64,000 nt of DNA. It comes from Chitinophaga agrisoli. GTDB lineage: Bacteria > Bacteroidota > Bacteroidia > Chitinophagales > Chitinophagaceae. The stretch lies in contig NZ_VUOC01000002.1 in the NCBI RefSeq assembly GCF_008386695.1, positions 860,481-924,480 on the forward strand, given 5' to 3'. Under the pieces are notes generated by a model. It was not told the DNA's origin and did no database searches. It worked only from the letters and a program-made list of their open reading frames with translations. The position numbers were made by a program, and so were the translations under genes. Shown in pieces: positions 25,952-33,938 of this stretch. Each line of letters begins with the position of its first letter. Position 1 is the first letter of the stretch.

Positions 25952-26770
25952 TTACACTTCAACAGTGGCGCTGATCTCATCCAACGCTTTTACAAAAAGC
26001 CTGGCCAGCTCGGGCGCGGTAGGCGGGTTCTGACCGGTGATCAATTCACGGTCAACTACGGCGTGCGGTTTGAAGATACCGCCTTCCGCAAACTCCAGTT
26101 TTCCCCCGGCAATGGTTAAAGCATCGGCTACGTAGAACGGCGCCAAACGGTCTTTAAATACGTTCTTTTCCGCGTAATGTTCTTCATCGTTGGAGAACAC
26201 CGTCATGCGGTAGCCTGCATACTGCCAACCTGCGGACGCTTTTTTTGCAGCCGCTGTATCGCCTGCTACCATCGCAGCACGGAAGGCGGCGGCATCCCGC
26301 ACGGAGCAGGCAATGGATATGGGGCCATGACAAAGGAATGCAGATGGTTTGGCATTTGTATGGAAATGCCCCAGGATGGCGCCCAGGTATGGGTCCTGCA
26401 TCAGATCTACCATGGGCGGATGCCCTCCCGGTACAAATACGCCTATATATTCGTCCAGCCCGCCTTCTACCAGCGAACGAAGCGATACCGGGTTTTGCAT
26501 AGCCGGGTATTTCTCTACAAATTCAAGCGCTTTGTTCAGCGCTTCTTCGCTGTTGCCGAAATGCGCAGCAATGGCGGATGATCTGTCCAGCACCGGTTTA
26601 TTGCCTTTGGGAGTTGCGAGTACGATCTCATAACCGGCGGCCACCACCGCCTGCATGGGGATGGTAAGCTCATTCAGATAAAAACCTATACGGTCTGTGC
26701 TACCATCTTTTAGAATAATGGTATCCACACTTGATGCTACCAGGATAACGGTACCTTTGGATCTTTTCAT
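25952..26770 (-). CDS. DJ-1/PfpI superfamily protein, Hsp31/glyoxalase III-like
   Basis: 272 residues from ATG 26770 (MKRSKGTVILVASSVDT). An upstream in-frame ATG at 26878 would add a hydrophobic stretch that includes the promoter region. The nucleophile elbow is C147-H148 in AFLCHGPIS. An acidic residue in FYLNELTIPM is placed as the conserved Glu of Hsp31-type proteins, and FVPGGHPPMVDLM precedes the active site. Members act as glutathione-independent glyoxalase III, deglycase or holding chaperone (family knowledge). It precedes the aldo/keto reductase and follows a sigma-54 activator gene on the same strand. A direct-repeat site lies upstream (26846-26879). Confidence 0.85.
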   Translation of the reverse strand: MKRSKGTVILVASSVDTIILKDGSTDRIGFYLNELTIPMQAVVAAGYEIVLATPKGNKPVLDRSSAIAAHFGNSEEALNKALEFVEKYPAMQNPVSLRSLVEGGLDEYIGVFVPGGHPPMVDLMQDPYLGAILGHFHTNAKPSAFLCHGPISIACSVRDAAAFRAAMVAGDTAAAKKASAGWQYAGYRMTVFSNDEEHYAEKNVFKDRLAPFYVADALTIAGGKLEFAEGGIFKPHAVVDRELITGQNPPTAPELARLFVKALDEISATVEV

Positions 26771-26845
26771 GGCTGGTGTTTTTGACGTGAAAAATCTGGA
26801 ATCTATTATCACATCAAAATTAGGAGGAATGGCGCCAGGCGATTG

Positions 26846-26879
26846 TATCAATATCAAATGCGGTATTATGAATATCAAA
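26846..26879. promoter_or_regulatory. 21-bp-spaced direct repeat, candidate operator
   Basis: TATCAATATCAAA (26846-26858) and TATGAATATCAAA (26867-26879) differ at one base. They are 21 bp apart, exactly two helical turns. They lie between the activator stop (26884) and the DJ-1 start (26770), where an activator or repressor of the operon would bind. Confidence 0.55.
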
Positions 26880-26883
26880 CATG

Positions 26884-28938
26884 CTATTTAAAGTGTTCCT
26901 TTCTGATGCCCAGCCGTTTCATTTTTGAGCTCAAGGTGCTGTTGGGAACGCCTAACCGCTGCGCCGCGCCGCCTTCTCCCGTGATCTTGCCTTTGCAGTA
27001 GATCAATGTGTTGAGGATATGTTCCCGTTCATTTTCATCAATCGTTTTCAGGGAAAAGTATACCTGGGCAGGCTGGCTGACGTTCTGTTGCCTGGGGGAT
27101 GGCAGGGGTATATCTGTGATCGTATCCCCGGTTGTGAGCAGTATACTTCTTTCTACCAGGTGCTCTAGTTCCCGGATGTTTCCCGGCCAGCTGTATTGCA
27201 GCAGTTCCTGTAATTTACTATGGCTGATCTTATTGATCTGCTTCCCTAATTTTTTGGAAAAGCGTTGCATAAAATGAGCGGCCAACACGGGAATATCTTC
27301 TGTGCGTGACCGGAGCGGCGGGAGGCAGATGGGGAAAATATTCAACCGGTAATACAGGTCGTTCCTGAACCGGCCTTCTGCTACTTCTTTCTCAATGTCG
27401 CGGTTAGTAGCGGCAATGATCCGTACATCTACTTTAATGGTAGTTTTTCCGCCAATACGCTCAATCTCTTTTTCCTGCAGGGCGCGGAGCAGTTTTACCT
27501 GCAGTTCCGGCGGCAGCTCCCCTATCTCATCTAAAAACAGTGTGCCATGGTTGGCTAATTCAAATTTACCGATCCTGCGCTCTATAGCTCCGGTAAAGCT
27601 ACCCCGCTCATGTCCGAAAAGCTCGCTTTCTACCAGGTGTACCGGTAAGGTGGCGCAATTAACCTTTACCATTATCCTCTCTTTCCTGGATGAGTTATTA
27701 TGTATAGCGCGGGCAATGAGCTCTTTGCCGGTGCCTGTTTCGCCCAGGATCAGGACGGTGCTGTCTGTGCCGGCCACTTTTGATACCAGGCGGAAAACCT
27801 TTTGCATTTCCGGTCCGTTACCAATGATCTCTGCATAGTTATGGGTTGTTCCGATCTCTTCTTCCAGGTATATTTTCTTTTCTTCCAATTGCTGTTTATA
27901 ACGTTTGATGAGATCGTGAATGTTCGCAATATCATCGCTCATCCGCAGTAATAACCTGCCTTCTTCTTCCTTGGCGGCAATGGCTTCATTAGCCTTTATA
28001 TTCTCTACCGCAATGGACAGCTGGACCGAGATCTTCCTGATCAGCTGCAGCTGTCCGCTGCTCATGTGCTGGCCATCTACCTGGCATATGCACCACAGGC
28101 CTATCATCCTGTCCCTTACATGCAACCCCACCATAAACACCATCCTGACGCCGCTATCATAGAGGATCTGGAAGTATTCCGGCATATTGCCCCTGGCATG
28201 CTGCTGCCGCAGATCAAACACCTGGGGATCTTTGGATAAGATCACTTTATTAAAAACACCATCATTAAGCGGGTATTTTGCTGCTACGGATTGTTTGTAT
28301 TTTGGGTGCTCATCCGCCCAGGACTGCGTATCCTGCAGAAAGGAGCTCAGTGTTAATTTATCATCGTTGATCACCGCTACAAACTGATCGCTGAAATCGA
28401 ATAAGTTCTTTAACTTAAAATGGATGACTTTCAGCAGGTCCTGTTTTTGGCGTATGGTTGCAAAATCAATATTCAGGGATTGGATGATATCGTTTTCCTT
28501 TTCGCGGTCCAGCATCTCCTCGTAGTCTATACTGTTCGTTAAGGTGGCGGCTATTAATTCCGCAAACCCGGGCAGGCTTTCCAGGCAGGTTTCGCTTACT
28601 GTTTCCTGCGCGCCGTATAAGAGGATCCAGCGGCCTATGAATTTTTCACCATTCAACAGGTCCAGCTGCAGCGGCTTCCATTTTTTGCTGTCTGCGGGAT
28701 GAAGCAGGTAAGGGTTGATGGAGGAGGTTGTAGCCGCTGCCGAACGGGCAAAAGGATGATGCTGCAGATCTGAAAAATAGTTATACAGCGTTGTTTTATT
28801 TGTACCGGGTAAAAATATGGTGGTATACGTATAACCGAGCAAGCGTTTCAAACGGTCATTCAGCAACTGAAAAAGTTGTTTTGCAGACCGGACCCGTAAG
28901 CATGCTACATTTAAGTTGTTGGCGTCATGACAGATCAT
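26884..28938 (-). CDS. sigma-54-dependent transcriptional activator with GAF-like sensor
   Basis: 684 residues. The N-terminal half (about 1-340) holds two GAF-like sensory segments and then a coiled coil (KRYKQQLEEKKIYLEEE). The AAA+ domain has Walker A GETGTGKE (399-406), the sigma-54-contacting loop GSFTGA (446-451; the usual form is GAFTGA), Walker B GTLFLDEIGELP and the arginine-finger region FRNDLYYRLN. The C-terminal Fis-type helix-turn-helix reads AAQRLGVPNSTLSSKMKRLGI. The architecture matches NorR/FhlA/YfhA-like activators, which respond to a small-molecule ligand. It probably controls the DJ-1/AKR operon immediately downstream, but no canonical -24/-12 promoter was found there. Confidence 0.92.
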   Translation of the reverse strand: MICHDANNLNVACLRVRSAKQLFQLLNDRLKRLLGYTYTTIFLPGTNKTTLYNYFSDLQHHPFARSAAATTSSINPYLLHPADSKKWKPLQLDLLNGEKFIGRWILLYGAQETVSETCLESLPGFAELIAATLTNSIDYEEMLDREKENDIIQSLNIDFATIRQKQDLLKVIHFKLKNLFDFSDQFVAVINDDKLTLSSFLQDTQSWADEHPKYKQSVAAKYPLNDGVFNKVILSKDPQVFDLRQQHARGNMPEYFQILYDSGVRMVFMVGLHVRDRMIGLWCICQVDGQHMSSGQLQLIRKISVQLSIAVENIKANEAIAAKEEEGRLLLRMSDDIANIHDLIKRYKQQLEEKKIYLEEEIGTTHNYAEIIGNGPEMQKVFRLVSKVAGTDSTVLILGETGTGKELIARAIHNNSSRKERIMVKVNCATLPVHLVESELFGHERGSFTGAIERRIGKFELANHGTLFLDEIGELPPELQVKLLRALQEKEIERIGGKTTIKVDVRIIAATNRDIEKEVAEGRFRNDLYYRLNIFPICLPPLRSRTEDIPVLAAHFMQRFSKKLGKQINKISHSKLQELLQYSWPGNIRELEHLVERSILLTTGDTITDIPLPSPRQQNVSQPAQVYFSLKTIDENEREHILNTLIYCKGKITGEGGAAQRLGVPNSTLSSKMKRLGIRKEHFK

Positions 28939-29003
28939 AAGCCACTATTCACTAATTAAATTTAACATTTATCCACCGGATCTGATCATCTGTACAGGTA
29001 CTG

Positions 29004-29049
29004 TTTTACGATATATCGGCGGCATTGTCGTAAAAAAAACGATATATCG
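29004..29049. promoter_or_regulatory. twin palindromes CGATATATCG in divergent promoter region
   Basis: Perfect 10-bp palindromes at 29009-29018 and 29040-29049, centres 31 bp apart (three helical turns). Between them TTTTACGA (29004-29011) and TCGTAAAA (29028-29035) form a further inverted repeat. They lie between the divergently transcribed sigma-54 activator and AraC-type genes and look like a shared operator. Confidence 0.6.
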
Positions 29050-29184
29050 ATGGCCATCCGCTGCGGACGAGTTATAAGCCATTGATATACAACTATTTGA
29101 AAACCGGCATGATATTCTGATATGCATCCAGGGCGCGGGGGGCTGGCCGCCTTCCCCGGTAGCATACACTTTAAATTTATCATC

Positions 29185-30057
29185 ATGTCAATAAAAAAAG
29201 TAATGCTTGTTACCGGCGCGGGGGATTCCTGGACCTGTAAAACGTTTTTCAGCAGCGGTGGTATGCAGGAAAGTTATTTGTCGCCTAACCGGCGGGAGTT
29301 TTACCAGATCATGCTTGTGACAGGCGGCGCCGGCAGGTTAACCATAGGCGGCAATACTTATTCTATTAAGCGGCCAGTGATGTTATTTGTACGCCCTCAT
29401 GAAATTATCTCCTGGAAAAATCTATCCATACAAGCAGGGGCGCATTATGCGCTGTTTAAAAAAGCCTTTATGATCCGGTATCCGCAGTTTAAAGCCATGC
29501 TGGATACATCCGGTCTGTTCCGGGACCGGCAAAAAACGGTGATCTGTTTAAATAACAGCAGATTGCGTACCTGCTGCCGGTATTTTGAAAAGATGGAGGC
29601 GGAGGACCGGTCCGGCAATGTTTACCGGGAGGATATTATACAGGCACTGCTACAGCTACTGGTAGTGGAAAGCATACAGGCCGCCCGTTTTCTTACGCCG
29701 GGGACTGCCGTTCCGGATCCGCCCATCTGCCAGTTCTTTGAGCTTCTGGAAAAAGAGACTGCCGGCATCAGCTTTACTAATCCCATCCGGATCCGGACGG
29801 CCAAGGAGTTTGCGAATAACCTGCATATACATCCCAACTACCTGAACCGGCTGTCGAAAAAACAGACTGGTCAAAGCGTAAGCACGCATATCCGTAACAG
29901 GTTGCTGGAAGAGGCAAAAATGCTGTTATTACAAACCAACTGGCCCCTGCAGGATATTGCCTATAGTATAGGTTTTTCTGAACAATCCAATTTTCAGCTT
30001 TTTTTCAAAAAGAATACGGGGTTTACTCCCGCGGGGTTCCGGCGAGGCTTTAACTAA
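29185..30057 (+). CDS. AraC-family transcriptional regulator
   Basis: 290 residues from ATG 29185 (MSIKKVMLVTG). The same frame is open 63 bp upstream but that part is proline/glycine-rich leader. An N-terminal cupin-like ligand domain (about 20-110; GGAGRLTIGGNTYSIKRPVMLFV) is followed by two helix-turn-helix motifs at the C-terminus: FANNLHIHPNYLNRLSKKQTG and LQDIAYSIGFSEQSNFQLFFKK. Its divergent neighbour is the sigma-54 activator. Both may regulate the carbonyl-stress operon or an unknown target. A perfect hairpin lies 14 bp after the stop. Confidence 0.9.
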   Translation: MSIKKVMLVTGAGDSWTCKTFFSSGGMQESYLSPNRREFYQIMLVTGGAGRLTIGGNTYSIKRPVMLFVRPHEIISWKNLSIQAGAHYALFKKAFMIRYPQFKAMLDTSGLFRDRQKTVICLNNSRLRTCCRYFEKMEAEDRSGNVYREDIIQALLQLLVVESIQAARFLTPGTAVPDPPICQFFELLEKETAGISFTNPIRIRTAKEFANNLHIHPNYLNRLSKKQTGQSVSTHIRNRLLEEAKMLLLQTNWPLQDIAYSIGFSEQSNFQLFFKKNTGFTPAGFRRGFN

Positions 30058-30071
30058 ACTGCTATAAAAAG

Positions 30072-30108
30072 TTAGTGGTTAGTAACGCTCTCCGTTACTA
30101 ACCACTAA
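30072..30108 (-). terminator. intrinsic terminator of the 17.7-kb surface operon
   Basis: A perfect 16-bp stem TTAGTGGTTAGTAACG (30072-30087) / CGTTACTAACCACTAA (30093-30108) with a CTCTC loop. On the minus strand it is followed by CTTTTTATAGC. It may also stop plus-strand transcription from the AraC gene. Confidence 0.85.
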
Positions 30109-30131
30109 AACAAATAGCTAACTTATATTTT

Positions 30132-33100
30132 TTACAGTATCATCACCTTCAACGCCTTTCTCTCCTTAGCTGTTTCCAGCAGCAACACATACACGCCGGC
30201 GGGCAGGTTGGGTATGTTAAACGCTTCCGTATTTACGGTTGACTGGCTTAGCTGGGAACGTTTTTCGTATACTGTTTTATTACGCGTAATATCCACGAAA
30301 CGGTAGTTCACAGGCGCGTCCACCGTTACTTCCACATCTACATAAAACTGGCCGTTGTTGGGGTTGGGGCGCACTACGGTACGTTTGAACAGGCTTTCAA
30401 ATTCCGTATCCAGGCCGGGCAGGGCTACGGTATCTATCACGATCAGGTCTTTTGCCATATAAGCGGTACAGTCGCCTCGGTAGGCGGTCATACCAACGGT
30501 ATACTGCCCGCTGTTGGGGAAGCTAAGCTCTACTACGCTGCTATCTTCGCTGGTGATCACGGCGCCTTTGGGCAGGTTCCATTTTACGCTGTCTGCCCTG
30601 GGGAAGCTTACATTAGCCACGATAATGGATTCGCCTTTATAGGCCTGTGTGCTCACCAGGAAGCTGGCATTGATCTCACGGTCGTCTGTTTTGATAATAG
30701 CCGTATCGCGGGCAATACAACCCGGCTGGCTGGCTACTTTTACCCAATAGTCGCCGGCTTTGGTGACTGTTACGGCCGGGGTGCTGGCGGTAAAACCGTT
30801 GTTGCTGGTCCATTCGTAGGTGTAGCCTTCCGCAATGGTAGCATCGAGGATATACTCCTGGTCTACGCAGAGGGTCTTATCCGCGCCAATGCTTACCGTT
30901 AAAGGCGGCGGCGCTACCAGGTTAAATTCCTGTGTTAGCTTACAGCCGCTTTTATCCTGCAGGGTTATTTTGTAATACCCGGCAGGCAGGTTATTAATAC
31001 TGGAAGTAAGCGCACCTGTATTCCAGGTATAGCGGTATGGCAGGCGGCCGCCGGTGGTGGTCAATGTAATAGCGCCATCAGTATAACCATCGCAGGTAGG
31101 ATCTTTTACCTGGCTGCTGATGGTAAGCGCATTAGGCACGTTCACTATGGCGCTGCCTTTGATGATACAGCCATTAGCGTCCGTTACCTGCAACAGGTAA
31201 GTGCCGCCGATGATACCCTGCTGGTTGGGCGTGGTAGCGCCATTGCTCCAGAGATAGCTGTAAGGGGTTACACCGCCACCAGCCACTGAGCCAACGGTAC
31301 CATCTTTTGCGCCACTGCAGCTTATTTCGCTGCCGGTGGTTGATAGGGTAAGGGCTGTAGGCTGTTTGATGGTATATGTCAGCCGCAGCTGTACACCGCT
31401 CTTGTCCGTAACCGTTACGCCGTAGTCGCCGGCTTTCAGGCCGGTGCGCACGGAGTCTGTAGCGCCATCGTCCCAGGCATACCGGTAAGCGCGCACGCCC
31501 CCGTTAACATGGGCATAGAGTTTACCGGTAGCAGCATCGTTACACAATACGCGGGCGGTCTCCTCTATAGCGCCGGTAAGCGGGTCCGGTTGTTTGATGA
31601 TATAGCTTTGCTTTAAGGTACAGTTGTTCTTATCTGTGAGCAATACTTCGTAGGTACCGTCTCCCAGACCGTTAATATCTTCTGTTACGGGACCGTTGCT
31701 CCATTTGTAAACATAAGGCGTAGTACCGCCCTGTGGCGTAATATCAATGCGGCCGTCTGCCAGCTGGTAGCGGGTGGGCAGCACTACATCTGCCTGTATG
31801 GTCAAGGGCTCCGGCTGGGTAACGGTGGTATCGGCTGTAGTGGTACAACCGTGGCCGTCTGTTACTGTTACATTGTAAGCGCCTGCCACCAGGTTGTCCA
31901 GGTGGTCTGCGGTGCCGGCAGTATTCCATGCATAAGCATAAGGCACGGTACCGCCATCTACGGTGGATGTTATGCTGCCGTTTGCATCGCCATTACACAA
32001 TGCGGCCAGCGGCAATAAGGTAGCCGTCAGTATGTCCGGCTCGTTGAGATCGTAGGGAACGGATTTAGAGATATTATTTTCGTCTGTTACCGTTATTGTA
32101 TAACGGTTCTTTCCTAAACCGGTGATCGTGGTGGTTGTTTTGTTATTGGACCAGCGGTAACTTAATACCCCTATGCCGCCGTGGGCGGTAGCTTTAAGCG
32201 CACCATCCTGCCGGCCGTTACAACTGATGGGTGTTTCTTCCAGATCGATCGCAATAGAATCCGGCTCTACCAGCGGCACTTTAGCCTCCTGCTGGCAACC
32301 GTTGGCATCTGTTGCCACCAGTTTGAACTCGCCGCCACCTAAGCCGGTAAGATCCTCTGTGGTAGCGCCATTGCTCCATGCATAGGTATAGGGCGGGGTA
32401 CCATTGGAAACACTGGTATTGATGAAACCATCATTGGTACCATATCCTTTAGGATCCAGGAACCCATCCACCGTTATCTTCAGCGGCGCTGTGGGCGCCG
32501 TGATGGTTACCGGTTGTGAGCTGGGGCTGGTACAGCCGTAGCTATCGCGGATCTTGATAGTATAGTTGCCTGCGGTAAGGTTACGGAATACATTATCACC
32601 AGACTGCCAGGTAACGCCATCATCTTTTGAGTATTCATATTGGGTCACATCCCCATTACCCTGGCCGCCTGCCGGCGTAACGGTAATGCTGCCCCCGTTG
32701 CCGTTAAAGCACAATACTTTCTGCGGAACAATATCGGCGATCGTTACCGGCGTTGGGGCTGTTACGGTGAAGGGATAAAAAGTGGCAGCACAGGCTGTCT
32801 GACCGTTATTCTTCCCTTCTACTGATAACAGGTAGTTACCAGGCGCCATTGCTTTTACATTACTCCAGGTAAGGGTGTTACCGGGCAGGGAAGTGATGGT
32901 GGTATTACCGTTGGCATCCGCATACTGATCAAATACATCCTTGTTGCCATTACCCAGGTCGCGGAAGATAGTCAGCGCGTTGATGGTTTCAATTGAATTC
33001 AGGTCCCGGTCAAAATTTATCGTTACCCCGGTGGCCTGATCATAGGAACATCTGGGCTGCACAGCCGATACGTTGACAGGTTTTGGCAATGCGGGCAGGA

Positions 33101-33911
33101 AGTAATAGGCCAGGATATTGGAGCCTTCATCCGGCCCCAGCGTATAGATAGGGCCCCTTAATTCTCCGTTGATCCCTGAATACTGGGAATCGTACCCGTA
33201 CCCTACTGATGGCGCGGCGCGGAACTCAATCCTTTCATACAGGTGGTTCTTGTAATTACCGCCAAAGATATCCTGCGGGGTAACGTCTAACAGGTTGCCC
33301 TGGTACTGAATACCGTTAGCCGCGTTTACAAGCGGCGAAAAATCGCCCACGCCACCCAGCCGGTATTGCCAAAAGCCATTGGGGCTGAAGGTGGAACCAC
33401 CGTTATAGGCCACTTTCAGCCGCAAGTGGCCATCCTCACAATATTTATCATCAATGGGATTTGTGCGTTCCGGGTTAGTGATCTGCATGGTGTTAAATAC
33501 CCGTATAGAAAACCAGAGTATTTTGGAGTAGTCACCATTAAAGTTATCGCCGCTATAGGTACCGGTACGGTCATACGAGTAGGCGGTATTACCATCTACC
33601 GGGAAATAATAGCTTATGTTATTTCTGCCGTTATCCGTGGCCACATCCATGCGTATAGTATGTACGCTGCTGTTGCGGTATTCTACGCCGGAAAAGAACT
33701 GGCGGGAGTTACTTTTTACCACCTGGTTGAACAGCACTATTTCAGAGTTATCCCAGTTCACCTGGACGATCTTTACCGTCCAGCGGATTTCCGGCGTGCG
33801 TAACGGCACGCGTACCTGCCACCTGATGGCATACGGATTGTTGGGGGCCTGCGCCATTACAAACTGGCTACAGGCTAACAATATGATAACAAACAGTAGA
33901 CCTCTTTTCAT
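30132..33911 (-). CDS. secreted SprB-repeat protein with T9SS type A sorting domain
   Basis: 1259 residues. After the signal peptide (CSQFVMAQ) comes a roughly 350-residue N-terminal domain of beta-sandwich type. Eight SprB-like repeats of about 80 residues follow, with cores such as CFNGNGGSITVTPAGG, SCNGRQDGALKATAHGG, LCNGDANGSITSTVDGG and SCSGAKDGTVGSVAGGG, most with a YxWSNG element. An Ig/PKD-like module follows, and then the C-terminal type A sorting domain (RPNPNNGQFYVDVEV ... LPAGVYVLLLETAKERKALKVMIL), which directs export by T9SS and cell-surface attachment. SprB repeats occur in mobile gliding adhesins. It is the last gene of a six-gene operon, 27 bp after the fibronectin type III protein. 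Confidence 0.92.
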   Translation of the reverse strand: MKRGLLFVIILLACSQFVMAQAPNNPYAIRWQVRVPLRTPEIRWTVKIVQVNWDNSEIVLFNQVVKSNSRQFFSGVEYRNSSVHTIRMDVATDNGRNNISYYFPVDGNTAYSYDRTGTYSGDNFNGDYSKILWFSIRVFNTMQITNPERTNPIDDKYCEDGHLRLKVAYNGGSTFSPNGFWQYRLGGVGDFSPLVNAANGIQYQGNLLDVTPQDIFGGNYKNHLYERIEFRAAPSVGYGYDSQYSGINGELRGPIYTLGPDEGSNILAYYFLPALPKPVNVSAVQPRCSYDQATGVTINFDRDLNSIETINALTIFRDLGNGNKDVFDQYADANGNTTITSLPGNTLTWSNVKAMAPGNYLLSVEGKNNGQTACAATFYPFTVTAPTPVTIADIVPQKVLCFNGNGGSITVTPAGGQGNGDVTQYEYSKDDGVTWQSGDNVFRNLTAGNYTIKIRDSYGCTSPSSQPVTITAPTAPLKITVDGFLDPKGYGTNDGFINTSVSNGTPPYTYAWSNGATTEDLTGLGGGEFKLVATDANGCQQEAKVPLVEPDSIAIDLEETPISCNGRQDGALKATAHGGIGVLSYRWSNNKTTTTITGLGKNRYTITVTDENNISKSVPYDLNEPDILTATLLPLAALCNGDANGSITSTVDGGTVPYAYAWNTAGTADHLDNLVAGAYNVTVTDGHGCTTTADTTVTQPEPLTIQADVVLPTRYQLADGRIDITPQGGTTPYVYKWSNGPVTEDINGLGDGTYEVLLTDKNNCTLKQSYIIKQPDPLTGAIEETARVLCNDAATGKLYAHVNGGVRAYRYAWDDGATDSVRTGLKAGDYGVTVTDKSGVQLRLTYTIKQPTALTLSTTGSEISCSGAKDGTVGSVAGGGVTPYSYLWSNGATTPNQQGIIGGTYLLQVTDANGCIIKGSAIVNVPNALTISSQVKDPTCDGYTDGAITLTTTGGRLPYRYTWNTGALTSSINNLPAGYYKITLQDKSGCKLTQEFNLVAPPPLTVSIGADKTLCVDQEYILDATIAEGYTYEWTSNNGFTASTPAVTVTKAGDYWVKVASQPGCIARDTAIIKTDDREINASFLVSTQAYKGESIIVANVSFPRADSVKWNLPKGAVITSEDSSVVELSFPNSGQYTVGMTAYRGDCTAYMAKDLIVIDTVALPGLDTEFESLFKRTVVRPNPNNGQFYVDVEVTVDAPVNYRFVDITRNKTVYEKRSQLSQSTVNTEAFNIPNLPAGVYVLLLETAKERKALKVMIL

Positions 33912-33938
33912 AAGTTTATAATTTCAATAAAGGGATCA

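Noticed and set aside
26771-26883. Canonical sigma-54 promoter upstream of the DJ-1 gene
   Set aside because: No GG-N10-GC pair with the right spacing was found on the minus strand.
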